A stretch of 33,399 nt of DNA from an uncultured Clostridia bacterium (GTDB lineage: Bacteria; Bacillota; Clostridia; Saccharofermentanales; Fastidiosipilaceae): contig CAMXYS010000005.1 in NCBI GenBank assembly GCA_947253135.1, positions 1 to 33,399 of the forward strand. The letters are read 5' to 3'. Shown piece by piece: positions 15,251 through 22,781 of this stretch (its first letter is position 1; each line of letters opens with the position of its first letter). The notes under the pieces were generated by a model. It did no database searches and was not told the origin of the DNA. It was given only the letters and a program-made list of their open reading frames with translations. The translations under genes and the position numbers were made by a program.

Positions 15251-16438
15251 TTAGAGCCTGGCCACACCCGTCTTCTTAGCAGCTGCCGCAACCGCCTTGG
15301 AAACAGCTCCGGAAACCCGCTCATCAAAGGCAGCCGGGATAATATATTCGTCGGTCAGCTCATCAGCACTGATCAGGTCAGCAATGGCATAGGCGGCGGC
15401 AATATTCATCTCGTCATTGATGTCTGCAGCTCTGACATCAAAAGTGCCACGGAAGATACCCGGGAAAGCCAGCACGTTGTTGATCTGGTTGGGGAAGTCT
15501 GAGCGCCCTGTCGCCACGACCGCTGCTCCCGCAGCTTTGGCTTCGTCCGGCATAATTTCCGGAACAGGGTTGGCACAGGCAAAGACAATTGCCTTGTCCG
15601 CCATGGTCTTAACCATCTCACCGGTCAAAACACCCGGTGCAGAAACGCCCAGAAAAATGTCTGCACCTTCAATAATATCCACCAGCTGACCGGTCTTTTT
15701 CCCAGAATTGGTGATCGCTGCCATCTCTTCCTTATATTTGTTCATGCCTTCCGCACGGCCTTCGTAAAGGGCACCGCGGCTGTCACACATAATAACATGC
15801 TTGGGATTCATACCACAGGCTACCAGGAGCTTGGTGATTGCCATAGCCGCAGCACCGGCACCATTCACCACGACCTTGACGTCTTCCAGCTTTTTGCCCA
15901 CCACGCGCAAGGCGTTGATCAAGCCGGCCAAGGTGACAACTGCCGTGCCGTGCTGGTCGTCGTGGTAAACCGGGATATCCAGCGTTTCCTTTAACTTGCG
16001 TTCAATCTCGAAGCACTCCGGAGCCTTGATATCTTCCAAGTTGATACCGCCGAAAGAGCCCGCGAGCAGCTGAATTGTCTTAACAATTTCATCGACGTCC
16101 TTGCTGCGAATGCAGAGGGGGAAGGCGTCCACGTCGGCAAAAGCCTTAAACAGTGCGCACTTACCTTCCATAACAGGCATACCGGCCTCCGGTCCGATGT
16201 CACCCAAGCCCAAAACAGCTGTTCCATTCGTAATAACCGCACAAAGGTTACCACGCCGGGTGTAAGTATAGGACTCATTGACATCCTTTTGAATTTCCAA
16301 ACAAGGCTCTGCCACACCGGGTGTGTAAGCAATTGCCAAATCTTCCGGCGTGTTAACCGGTGCCTTGGCAATAACTTCAATCTTGCCGGCCCACTCCTTA
16401 TGCTTGTCTAAAGCAATTTGTTTTCTATCTGCAGCCAT
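15251..16438 (-). CDS. Malic enzyme (malate dehydrogenase, decarboxylating)
   Basis: It converts malate to pyruvate and CO2 with NAD(P)+, linking C4 acids to pyruvate. The 395-residue product is of the short bacterial type without a phosphotransacetylase domain. The catalytic Tyr39 is in YTPGVAEPC and Lys94 in EGKCALFK. The metal-site segment is GLGDIGPEAG, the dinucleotide fold VVNGAGAAAMAI, and the C-terminal signature TGRSDFPNQINNVLAFPGIFRG. The frame opens at 16465, but GAGGAGG at 16444-16450 points to the ATG at 16438. It is monocistronic: an extended -10 promoter and a 5'-UTR hairpin lie upstream, a strong terminator downstream. NAD versus NADP preference is not clear from sequence. Confidence 0.95.
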   Translation of the reverse strand: MAADRKQIALDKHKEWAGKIEVIAKAPVNTPEDLAIAYTPGVAEPCLEIQKDVNESYTYTRRGNLCAVITNGTAVLGLGDIGPEAGMPVMEGKCALFKAFADVDAFPLCIRSKDVDEIVKTIQLLAGSFGGINLEDIKAPECFEIERKLKETLDIPVYHDDQHGTAVVTLAGLINALRVVGKKLEDVKVVVNGAGAAAMAITKLLVACGMNPKHVIMCDSRGALYEGRAEGMNKYKEEMAAITNSGKKTGQLVDIIEGADIFLGVSAPGVLTGEMVKTMADKAIVFACANPVPEIMPDEAKAAGAAVVATGRSDFPNQINNVLAFPGIFRGTFDVRAADINDEMNIAAAYAIADLISADELTDEYIIPAAFDERVSGAVSKAVAAAAKKTGVARL

Positions 16439-16461
16439 CCTAGCCTCCTCAAATTGAGCCC

Positions 16462-16474
16462 GCACTTATAGTGC
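16462..16474 (-). promoter_or_regulatory. Inverted repeat in the malic enzyme 5' leader
   Basis: GCACT-ATA-AGTGC on the minus strand, extended by flanking CCCG and GGG into a stem of about 8 bp with one bulge. It lies between the extended -10 and the ribosome binding site, about 24 nt before the start codon. It could be an operator or an RNA hairpin that affects translation; function is inference. Confidence 0.4.
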
Positions 16475-16500
16475 CGGGACCTACTTTCAAATCACCTCAG

Positions 16501-16509
16501 ATTGTAACA
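16501..16509 (-). promoter_or_regulatory. Extended -10 promoter of the malic enzyme gene
   Basis: The minus strand reads TGTTACAAT, an extended -10 (TG-N-TACAAT, hexamer 5/6). The -35 region is poor, as expected for extended -10 promoters. It is placed about 63 nt before the start codon. Confidence 0.5.
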
Positions 16510-16544
16510 CATCTGTACAAAGAAGAAATAAAAAGAGCGCTAAT

Positions 16545-17573
16545 TTAAATATCTCTATCTATTTTGTACATATTCGCAAAGTAAGTGCGATAGTCACCAG
16601 AAATAATTCGCTGCCACCAGGTTTCATTGTCCAAATACCATTGAACCGTCGCTTGAATGCCCTCGTCAAAGTGGTAGCGGTGGTGCCAACCCAGATCTAT
16701 TTCCAGTTTTTGCGGGTCGATCGCATAGCGTAGATCATGGCCGGGCCGGTCTGTAACAAAATGGATCAAACGCTTGGGTCGGTCCAAAGCTGCCAGTATG
16801 GTTTCAACGACTTGCAAATTAGTCCGCTCATTATGGCCGCCGATATTATAAATGGCCCCGTCCTCAGCTTCCCGAATGATTTTATCAATGGCCGTACAAT
16901 GGTCGGCGACATGGAGCCAGTCACGCACATTCTCTCCCCGCCCGTAAACCGGAATTGGCTCCCAGGCTAAAGCCCGACTGATCACCAGTGGAATTAATTT
17001 CTCCGGAAACTGGTAAGGCCCGTAGTTATTAGAACAACGAGAGATCGTCACCGGCAGTCCAAAGGTGCGGTGGTAGGCTAATACCAACAAGTCCGCCGAA
17101 GCCTTGGAAGCGGAATAGGGGCTGGAGGTTTGGAGCGGAGTCTCTTCTGTAAAAAACAGGTCCGGGCGGTCCAGGGGGAGGTCGCCGTAGACCTCGTCGG
17201 TCGAGACTTGGTGGAAGCGCTTAACGCCGGTCGCCCGGGCGGCATCCAACAAATTCTGGGTGCCGGCTATATTGGTTTGAATAAAAATCCCGGGTTCCTT
17301 AATCGACCGGTCGACATGGCTCTCTGCTGCAAAGTTGACCACTACATCAAATTTTTCCCGGGCAAATAAATCCGCTATCGTCTCCCTGTCTCTGATATCA
17401 GCCTTGATGAAGTGGTAATTGGGGGCCTGTTCAACCGGAGTCAGACTCTCTAAATTACCTGCATAAGTCAAGGCGTCTAAGCAATAGACTGTGTCCTCAG
17501 GATATGTATTGACCATGTAATGGACAAAGTTGGCACCGATAAAACCGGCTCCACCTGTTACTAAAATTTTCAT
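16545..17573 (-). CDS. rfbB: dTDP-glucose 4,6-dehydratase
   Basis: This NAD+-dependent enzyme of the extended SDR family makes dTDP-4-keto-6-deoxyglucose, the branch point to dTDP-rhamnose and other deoxysugars. The 342-residue product has the Rossmann motif GGAGFIG (7-13), STDEVYG (124-130) and the catalytic Tyr153/Lys157 in YSASK. It also has SRCSNNYGPYQFPEKLIPL and RDWLHVADHC, which distinguish it from UDP-galactose epimerases. The frame starts with GTG at 17582, but that codon adjoins GGAGG; the ATG at 17573 has GGAGG 8 nt upstream and is preferred. It follows pepA by about 28 bp. No rfbA, rfbC or rfbD is next to it. Confidence 0.94.
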   Translation of the reverse strand: MKILVTGGAGFIGANFVHYMVNTYPEDTVYCLDALTYAGNLESLTPVEQAPNYHFIKADIRDRETIADLFAREKFDVVVNFAAESHVDRSIKEPGIFIQTNIAGTQNLLDAARATGVKRFHQVSTDEVYGDLPLDRPDLFFTEETPLQTSSPYSASKASADLLVLAYHRTFGLPVTISRCSNNYGPYQFPEKLIPLVISRALAWEPIPVYGRGENVRDWLHVADHCTAIDKIIREAEDGAIYNIGGHNERTNLQVVETILAALDRPKRLIHFVTDRPGHDLRYAIDPQKLEIDLGWHHRYHFDEGIQATVQWYLDNETWWQRIISGDYRTYFANMYKIDRDI

Positions 17574-17601
17574 CTCCAGCACCTCCGGCCGATCTCTATT
17601 T

Positions 17602-19068
17602 TTAAGCTTGACTGACTAAATTGACCAAGGTTTTGACATGGACACCCGTGGCCCCCTCCGGCAGGTAGTGCTGCGCCTTACTCAAGTAGGCTGTACCGGC
17701 GATGTCAAAATGCACCCAGGGTTTTTCACCGGCAACAAAGGCACCGACAAACAAACCGGCGGAAATCGTACCGCCGAGCCGGCCGCCGGAATTGACCAAG
17801 TCTGCCACCTTCGACTGGTTGCGGTCAGCAAAATCACGGTCGGCAGGGAGTTCCCAAACCCGCTCTCCGGCCCTGTCCGCAGCCACTTTAACAGCCTCTG
17901 TAAAGGCCTTATTGTTGCTGACCAGGGCAGTGTATTCCTCTCCCAAAGCCACTAGACAAGCCCCCGTTAGGGTAGCCAAATCAACCACCCGGCTGCAGTT
18001 GAGGTGGTCTTCAGCAGTGGCATAATAAACAGCGTCCGCCAAGGTCAGCCGGCCCTCGGCATCAGTGTTGACGACTTCAATTGTTTGGCCGGACAAGCTG
18101 CTGATAATATCGCCCGGTTTGTAGGCGTCGCCGTTAACTAAGTTCTCACAGGCGGCGACCACCGCCGTCACATTCGTTGCCAACTTCAGACGGGCAATGA
18201 TCTCCATGGCTCCGATCACTGTGGCGGCACCGGCCATGTCACAGAACATGGTGTCCATCGAGGTGGACGGTTTGAGGGAGTAGCCACCTGAATCATAGGT
18301 TAAACCCTTGCCCACTAAGGCGGTGCGGTCTTCGCTGTCCGGCCGACCTGTATACTCCATAACAATCAGACGAGGCTCTTTGTCAGACCCCCGGGCTACA
18401 GACAAAAAGGCCTCCATGCCTAGGTCTTTGATTTCCTTTTTCTTGTAGACGGAAACTTTTACATCCAGGGGTTCCAGCAGAGCAACTGCTTTTTCTGCCA
18501 AGGTTTTCGGATAGATCACGTTGGCCCGTTCATTGACCAGGTCTCTGGCAGTAAAGATGCCGCTGATCAAAGTAGTGGCCCGGCCGACACCGGCCTGTAT
18601 CTCCGTTTCATTCTCGCCTAAGAGATTAATCTCTGTCGTCGGCTGGGGGGGGGCTGCCGGCTTTTTTTTGTATTTATCAAAACAGTAGGTCGCCTGCAAC
18701 AGCCCCTCGACCATGCCTTCCACAACCTCTGCCACCGGCCTCTCTGAACAGGGCGGCAGGGGAAGGTGCACAGGCGATTCACGGTAGCGGCGGACACTTT
18801 GGCCTAACTTAAAAAAGATTTCCCTCAATTTGTCCAAATTGAGTTCCCCGGCATCGCCTAGGCCCAGCAAAATTTCCGACTGACCGTCAGGGTTAGGTAA
18901 ATAAAAAACTTCCCCGACCTCGGCCTTGTAAGCTACACGGGCGACTGCATAGTCAGCTAAGCGCCTCAACTCCGGCGCCAAATCAGCTGTAGATTTGAGT
19001 TCATTTTTAAAAACCGAACGAACCAGGACACCCGCAGTTTCTACCGGGAGATTAATCGAAAACTTCAT
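17602..19068 (-). CDS. pepA: Leucyl aminopeptidase, M17 family
   Basis: A cytosolic dizinc or dimanganese aminopeptidase that removes N-terminal amino acids from peptides. The 488 residues match the family. The C-terminal domain carries VGKGLTYDSGGYSLK (Lys254, Asp259, Lys266), MDTMFCDMAGAA (Asp277) and the signature NTDAEGRL (Asp336, Glu338, Arg340), so all metal ligands and catalytic residues are present. The N-terminal macro-like domain (1-165) is less conserved and contains a Pro/Lys-rich linker around 134-144. The ribosome binding site is moderate (AAAGGA about 10 nt before ATG). It probably forms one unit with rfbB. Confidence 0.95.
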   Translation of the reverse strand: MKFSINLPVETAGVLVRSVFKNELKSTADLAPELRRLADYAVARVAYKAEVGEVFYLPNPDGQSEILLGLGDAGELNLDKLREIFFKLGQSVRRYRESPVHLPLPPCSERPVAEVVEGMVEGLLQATYCFDKYKKKPAAPPQPTTEINLLGENETEIQAGVGRATTLISGIFTARDLVNERANVIYPKTLAEKAVALLEPLDVKVSVYKKKEIKDLGMEAFLSVARGSDKEPRLIVMEYTGRPDSEDRTALVGKGLTYDSGGYSLKPSTSMDTMFCDMAGAATVIGAMEIIARLKLATNVTAVVAACENLVNGDAYKPGDIISSLSGQTIEVVNTDAEGRLTLADAVYYATAEDHLNCSRVVDLATLTGACLVALGEEYTALVSNNKAFTEAVKVAADRAGERVWELPADRDFADRNQSKVADLVNSGGRLGGTISAGLFVGAFVAGEKPWVHFDIAGTAYLSKAQHYLPEGATGVHVKTLVNLVSQA

Positions 19069-19445
19069 CTTCTTTTTCCTTTCTACTCAACTCACCTGCA
19101 GACAAAGCAGCAGGTTTATCTGTAACCGGCCGACTCGTGACTAAATGCAGCAAATATGAGTACATGGCCATTATTTAAAAGACTTACCCTGTATCTTACC
19201 ATCTTTTTGACTTGACAGAGCCAAGCCCTTTAGCGGGGCCGCAGCGGGGTCACCGGCCGACGGCACTACGCCAAAGCCCACCGACAGATGCCGGCCTTTT
19301 ACCTTCTTCACTTTATTCGGTAATTCCTTGCCCGCCTGCCATTCTGCTTATCATTTACCGCGCCGCCTTGATCCCGCCGCTGCCTTTTTTGCTCGCGAGC
19401 ATGCTATACTTTTCAACATAACAAATCCGCTCCGGGAGGCTTTAT
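19069..19445. other. Divergent intergenic region pepA / methyltransferase
   Basis: This 377-bp region has no convincing gene; the 69-codon plus-strand frame at 19212-19421 has no family features or ribosome binding site. It must carry the pepA promoter (minus) and the methyltransferase promoter (plus). For the latter, TATACT at 19405-19410 is the best -10, preceded by the 10-bp palindrome GCTCGCGAGC (19391-19400) where the -35/spacer would lie. GC-rich segments around 19230-19300 can form hairpins. No good pepA promoter was found. Confidence 0.5.
19405..19410 (+). promoter_or_regulatory. Candidate -10 of the methyltransferase gene
   Basis: TATACT (5/6) lies 36 nt before the start codon, with GGGAGG between. 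The palindrome GCTCGCGAGC directly upstream overlaps the spacer and could be an operator. No strong -35 is visible. Confidence 0.4.
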
Positions 19446-20228
19446 ATGAACAACACCCGTTATCGCAACCGCATCCTGTCCCGCCTGCCTGCCTATGCCT
19501 GGCCGGTCGTTATTTTCTCCTTGCTCTTTTTTGTACTGATGGTTTGGCCCGGACTACCCGCTGCCTTGCGCCTACTGACCGGTTTTCTTTTTTTTGCAAC
19601 TGTAATTTGCAGTCTGTGGTTAATTTATTGCCATCGCACCTTTGCTTACAACAGTGGACAACTGGAAGCCAAGCTGCTGGCCGACCTGCCCGGTCGCCTG
19701 CAGGCAGAACGCGCCGGCGACCTCCTGGACATCGGTACCGGCTCCGGTTATTTAGCGATCACCTTCGCTCGACTGTTTCATGATTTTAGAGTAATCGGTC
19801 TGCTTTTTCCGGAATCAAGCGCCACCGGTGACCTTGACCGCTGCTATAAAAACGCCGCGGCTGAAGGTGTCAAGGACAGGGTTGCCTTTACCCGTGGAAA
19901 AGCCACCGATCTCCCCTTTGCACCCGAATGCTTTGACGCTGTCATCAGTGGCTACGCCTTCAAGGACATCAAAAATGGCCAAGACCGACGCGTAGCCCTA
20001 ATGGAGGCTTTACGTGTCTGCAAAACCGGTGGCAGTTTTGCCTTCCAGGACTTCTTCGGCCGGCCGGAATTATACGGTGACGTCACTGAGCTGGTCGCCG
20101 GTCTTAAAGCTGCAGGATTAAAAGAGATTCACTTTGTGCCCGACCTCGATCGGGCCGACTTCGTTCCGCCCCTGATCCAAACGACCGGTCTTTTAAAGGG
20201 CGCTGGGCTGATTTACGGGATCAAGTGA
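19446..20228 (+). CDS. Membrane-anchored class I SAM-dependent methyltransferase
   Basis: The 260-residue protein starts with two hydrophobic helices (about 17-36 and 42-62) and continues with a cytosolic class I methyltransferase domain. Motif I is LLDIGTGSGYLAI (93-105). The acidic/PF segment around 152-160 and DAVISGYAF (164-172) correspond to the region after the SAM-binding strands. A GGGAGG 6 nt before the ATG supports the start. The fold is of the UbiE/COQ5-like group, but the substrate cannot be told; the membrane anchor suggests a lipid, quinone or other membrane-located acceptor (inference). It is followed by ilvC, which has its own promoter match. Confidence 0.85.
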   Translation: MNNTRYRNRILSRLPAYAWPVVIFSLLFFVLMVWPGLPAALRLLTGFLFFATVICSLWLIYCHRTFAYNSGQLEAKLLADLPGRLQAERAGDLLDIGTGSGYLAITFARLFHDFRVIGLLFPESSATGDLDRCYKNAAAEGVKDRVAFTRGKATDLPFAPECFDAVISGYAFKDIKNGQDRRVALMEALRVCKTGGSFAFQDFFGRPELYGDVTELVAGLKAAGLKEIHFVPDLDRADFVPPLIQTTGLLKGAGLIYGIK

Positions 20229-20241
20229 AATTTGTTATAAT
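20212..20241 (+). promoter_or_regulatory. Putative ilvC promoter
   Basis: TTTACG (4/6) and a perfect TATAAT (20236-20241) are 18 bp apart. The -35 lies in the last codons of the methyltransferase gene. A leader of about 125 nt to the ilvC start follows, with several short inverted repeats such as CCCGG/CCGGG and TGCATATGCA. Confidence 0.6.
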
Positions 20242-20374
20242 TATGCATTGAATTCTGTCAGCCACAAGGCCCGGCATAGCTTTGCTTTTGCAGCCACCGG
20301 GATCGGGGTGACCGTTTTCCGAATGGATAAAAACCACCCAGCAACCTGCATATGCAGCGGAGAGGAGAGTCTCA

Positions 20375-21376
20375 ATGAAAAGAATTTATAAAGAGGCAGA
20401 GTGCAAAACCGGTGCTTTGGACAACAAAACAATTGCCATCATCGGCTATGGCAGCCAAGGCCACGCCCATGCCCGTAACCTGCAAGAAAGTGGGCATAAG
20501 GTTATCGTCGGCCTGTACGAAGGCAGCACCTCACGCGCCAAGGCAGAAAAAGCTGGCCTCAAGGTGATGAATACAGCTGACGCGGTCAAGGCGGCCCAAG
20601 TTATAATGGTCCTCCTGCCCGATGAACTACAAGGTGCCGTCTACCAAAAAGAAATTGCACCTTACCTGGAAGAAGGCGATGCTCTGGCCTTTGCCCACGG
20701 CTTTAATATCCACTACAACATCATCAAACCGCCGGCCAATGTCGACGTCTTCATGGTTGCCCCTAAGGGGCCCGGTCATACGGTCCGCCATGAATACACA
20801 CTGGGGCGTGGCGTGCCGGCTCTCTTTGCGGTCCACCAAGACTACACCGGGCATTGCCAAGATGTAGCCTTCGCTTATGGTCAGGGCATCGGCTGTGCCC
20901 GCGGCGGTCTTTTAGAAACCAGCTTCCGCGAAGAAACCGAGACTGATCTCTTTGGCGAACAAGCAGTCCTTTGCGGCGGCGTCGCTGAATTGATGAAGGC
21001 CGGTTTTGAAGTCCTGGTTGAGGCCGGCTACGACCCTGAAAATGCCTATTACGAGTGCATGCACGAAATGAAACTCATCGTCGACATGGTCTACCAAGGC
21101 GGCCTGAGCCTGATGCGCTACTCCATCAGTAATACAGCTGAGTTCGGTGATTATTCTGTGGGCAAACGCATTATCACAGAAGACACTAAAAACACCATGC
21201 GTGAAGTTTTGGCTGAGATTCAGGACGGCACCTTTGCCCGCAACTGGCTGCTGGAGAACCAAATCGGACAAGTTTCCCTGCTCCGCCGGCGCGCTCTGGA
21301 ACAAGAGCATCCGATCGAAAAAGTGGGCGCCGAACTGCGTTCTCTGATGTCTTGGTCAGACGATATTGAAATTTAA
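20375..21376 (+). CDS. ilvC: Ketol-acid reductoisomerase (class I)
   Basis: It isomerises and reduces acetolactate or acetohydroxybutyrate in valine, leucine and isoleucine synthesis. The 333 residues fit class I. It has the Rossmann motif IIGYGSQGHAHARNL (22-36), the catalytic KGPGHTVR segment, and metal-binding acidic residues in DLFGEQAVLCGG and ECMHEMK. The beta2-alphaB cofactor loop reads GLYEGSTSR (46-54): Tyr48 and Glu49 stand where NADPH-dependent members usually have Arg and Ser or another phosphate-binding residue. AGGAGAG lies upstream of the ATG. The next gene (DUF4364) starts 17 nt after its stop. No other ilv or leu genes are in the window. Confidence 0.97.
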   Translation: MKRIYKEAECKTGALDNKTIAIIGYGSQGHAHARNLQESGHKVIVGLYEGSTSRAKAEKAGLKVMNTADAVKAAQVIMVLLPDELQGAVYQKEIAPYLEEGDALAFAHGFNIHYNIIKPPANVDVFMVAPKGPGHTVRHEYTLGRGVPALFAVHQDYTGHCQDVAFAYGQGIGCARGGLLETSFREETETDLFGEQAVLCGGVAELMKAGFEVLVEAGYDPENAYYECMHEMKLIVDMVYQGGLSLMRYSISNTAEFGDYSVGKRIITEDTKNTMREVLAEIQDGTFARNWLLENQIGQVSLLRRRALEQEHPIEKVGAELRSLMSWSDDIEI

Positions 21377-21393
21377 GTAAAAGGCGGCACACT

Positions 21394-21999
21394 ATGGCGG
21401 GAGACCTGGACCTGATCACGCAAAAGGTAATGCTTCTTTATGTTGTCAACCGCCTGCCGGGCTTGACCAGGAACCGCTTGCTCAAAATTTGCGCAGAGGC
21501 TGTTTATCTCAATTATTTCACCTTCGGCCAGCTGTCAGATGAGCTTTTGGCCGACGGGCAACTGGAGTCTGCCACCGGTAAAGGTGAGCAAGAAGTTGAT
21601 GCTGACGGCCTACCCGTCAGCCGCCTTTACCTTACCCCCGCCGGTGACCGGGTGTTGCGCAGCCTTGAACCTAAACTGCCACTTGCCATCGTCCGCAACT
21701 TGAACCGGGCAGCTGCAGCTTTTTTGAAAGATGGTGGCGCCGGTGAATTGGCGGCGACAGTCACGCCTGAAAAAGGTGGTTCCTTTTCGGTTCGCCTAAG
21801 CCTAAACGAGGGGAGCCGACCGCTCTGTACGATTAAATTAAATCTGCCCGGCAAAGAGCCGGCCGAAAAGGTGCGCAGCCAGTGGTTGTCAGTAGGCACC
21901 GACCTCTACCCCGAGCTCTTAAGATTATTGACAGGACCGGGAGCAGTAGACCGGGCAACGGCAGCAGAGCACGACGCAAACCGCAAAGAAAAGCAGTGA
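21394..21999 (+). CDS. DUF4364 family protein (winged-helix-like)
   Basis: A 201-residue cytosolic protein. The N-terminus KVMLLYVVNRLPGLTRNRLL and the NYFTFGQLSDELL segment (about 42-55) are typical of DUF4364, a Clostridia-enriched family with a winged-helix-like N-terminal half; its function is not established. The C-terminal half (about 110-185) resembles a small alpha/beta domain and ends in an unstructured Ala/Lys-rich tail. The ribosome binding site is weak (AAAGGCGG). It lies 17 nt after ilvC, so co-transcription is likely, and a bidirectional terminator follows. A transcription-regulator role is plausible but inferred. Confidence 0.82.
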   Translation: MAGDLDLITQKVMLLYVVNRLPGLTRNRLLKICAEAVYLNYFTFGQLSDELLADGQLESATGKGEQEVDADGLPVSRLYLTPAGDRVLRSLEPKLPLAIVRNLNRAAAAFLKDGGAGELAATVTPEKGGSFSVRLSLNEGSRPLCTIKLNLPGKEPAEKVRSQWLSVGTDLYPELLRLLTGPGAVDRATAAEHDANRKEKQ

Positions 22000-22050
22000 C
22001 CGAACCATCCAGCTGCTAGTGATACAGCTACTTTTACATAGCGACCTATA

Positions 22051-22090
22051 AAAAAACTTCCCAAGGCCAAACGCCTGGGAAGTTTTTTGT
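22051..22090. terminator. Bidirectional terminator (DUF4364 / rubredoxin)
   Basis: The 13-bp perfect arms AAAAAACTTCCCA (22051-22063) and TGGGAAGTTTTTT (22076-22088), with further AGGC/GCCT pairing in the loop, have A-rich and T-rich flanks on either side. The hairpin works as a terminator in both directions, between convergent genes. Confidence 0.9.
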
Positions 22091-22113
22091 TTAAAAGTTT
22101 TACAGATTAAAAC

Positions 22114-22272
22114 TTAGACCGGACTAAAGTCACTTTTGCTAGCTCCGCAAAGGGGGCAAACAAAATCTTCCGGTAAATCGGCAAAGGCGACACCCGGCTC
22201 GATACCGGCATCAGCATCACCCGTCTCCGGATCATAGATATAACCACACATATCACATACATACTTTTGCAT
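22114..22272 (-). CDS. Rubredoxin
   Basis: A 52-residue protein read directly from the minus strand; it is shorter than a 60-codon ORF cutoff. It begins MQKYVCDMCGYIYDPETGD and ends CPLCGASKSDFSPV. The four cysteines (6, 9, 39, 42) form the Fe(SCys)4 site. The usual aromatic and acidic pattern (GYIYDP, PGVAFADLPEDFVCP) is complete. Rubredoxins are one-electron carriers, in anaerobes often serving oxygen or superoxide reductases. AGAGGT lies before the ATG and a sigma-A-like promoter is found at 22365-22392. It ends at a bidirectional terminator, so it is probably monocistronic. Confidence 0.97.
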   Translation of the reverse strand: MQKYVCDMCGYIYDPETGDADAGIEPGVAFADLPEDFVCPLCGASKSDFSPV

Positions 22273-22364
22273 AAAACTACCTCTTTTTTTTTGCCATTTA
22301 CTTTTTGTTGGCTACATTTACTTTCTTCGCCAACGAAAGTACCAGCACATACTACTCTTCTTTA

Positions 22365-22392
22365 AGTATAAATAATTTAAAGCAATTATCAA
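22365..22392 (-). promoter_or_regulatory. Putative rubredoxin promoter
   Basis: TTGATA (5/6) and TATACT (5/6) are 16 bp apart on the minus strand in an AT-rich stretch. The 5' leader of about 85 nt contains a TACTTTC/GAAAGTA hairpin around 22322-22342. Confidence 0.65.
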
Positions 22393-22431
22393 TAGGCAGG
22401 CAGGCCTTTTTGTAACACTTTTGTTAAGTCC

Positions 22432-22740
22432 TCAACGGGGCGGCAGAATAATAGCCTTGCCTTTTTCCGCCAATCTGCGTGAATGGCGGTACAAGACGAA
22501 GCGGCGGCCAACCACAGAGACGACTTCAGCCTGTGCGCCCACAGCCAGCTGCTCTGCCACTTCCCTGACATCTGCCGGGCAGCTTTTCAACAAGCTGACT
22601 TTAATTAATTCTCTCCCAGGTAACATGTCTTCAATGTGGCGTTCACTCTCTGCCGTCGGACCTTCCTTACCGATAATCAACAACGGTTCCATTTGTTGGC
22701 TTAATTTTCTCAAAAAAGCTCTTTGTTTGCTGGTCAGCAT
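22432..22740 (-). CDS. yhbY: YhbY family RNA-binding protein (CRM domain)
   Basis: YhbY is a small CRM-domain protein that binds pre-50S particles and is linked to large-subunit assembly. The 102 residues consist almost entirely of the domain. The N-terminus is LTSKQRAFLRKLSQ, the RNA-contacting loop is IIGKEGPT (22-29; GxxG as GKEG), and the end is RRFVLYRHSRR. The ATG at 22740 has AAAGGA about 10 nt before it. It follows obgE by about 40 bp, and the obgE-yhbY pairing, both ribosome assembly factors, is common in Bacillota. Confidence 0.93.
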   Translation of the reverse strand: MLTSKQRAFLRKLSQQMEPLLIIGKEGPTAESERHIEDMLPGRELIKVSLLKSCPADVREVAEQLAVGAQAEVVSVVGRRFVLYRHSRRLAEKGKAIILPPR

Positions 22741-22781
22741 AGCAATCCTTTCTTGCGGTCAATATTTCGATAGCCGCTTTC

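Noticed and set aside
20242..20374. Possible T-box or attenuator before ilvC (GGGGTGACCG string)
   Set aside because: The leader is too short for a T-box, lacks a specifier stem and a proper GGTGG-ACCGCG antiterminator, and shows no leader peptide rich in Leu, Val or Ile.
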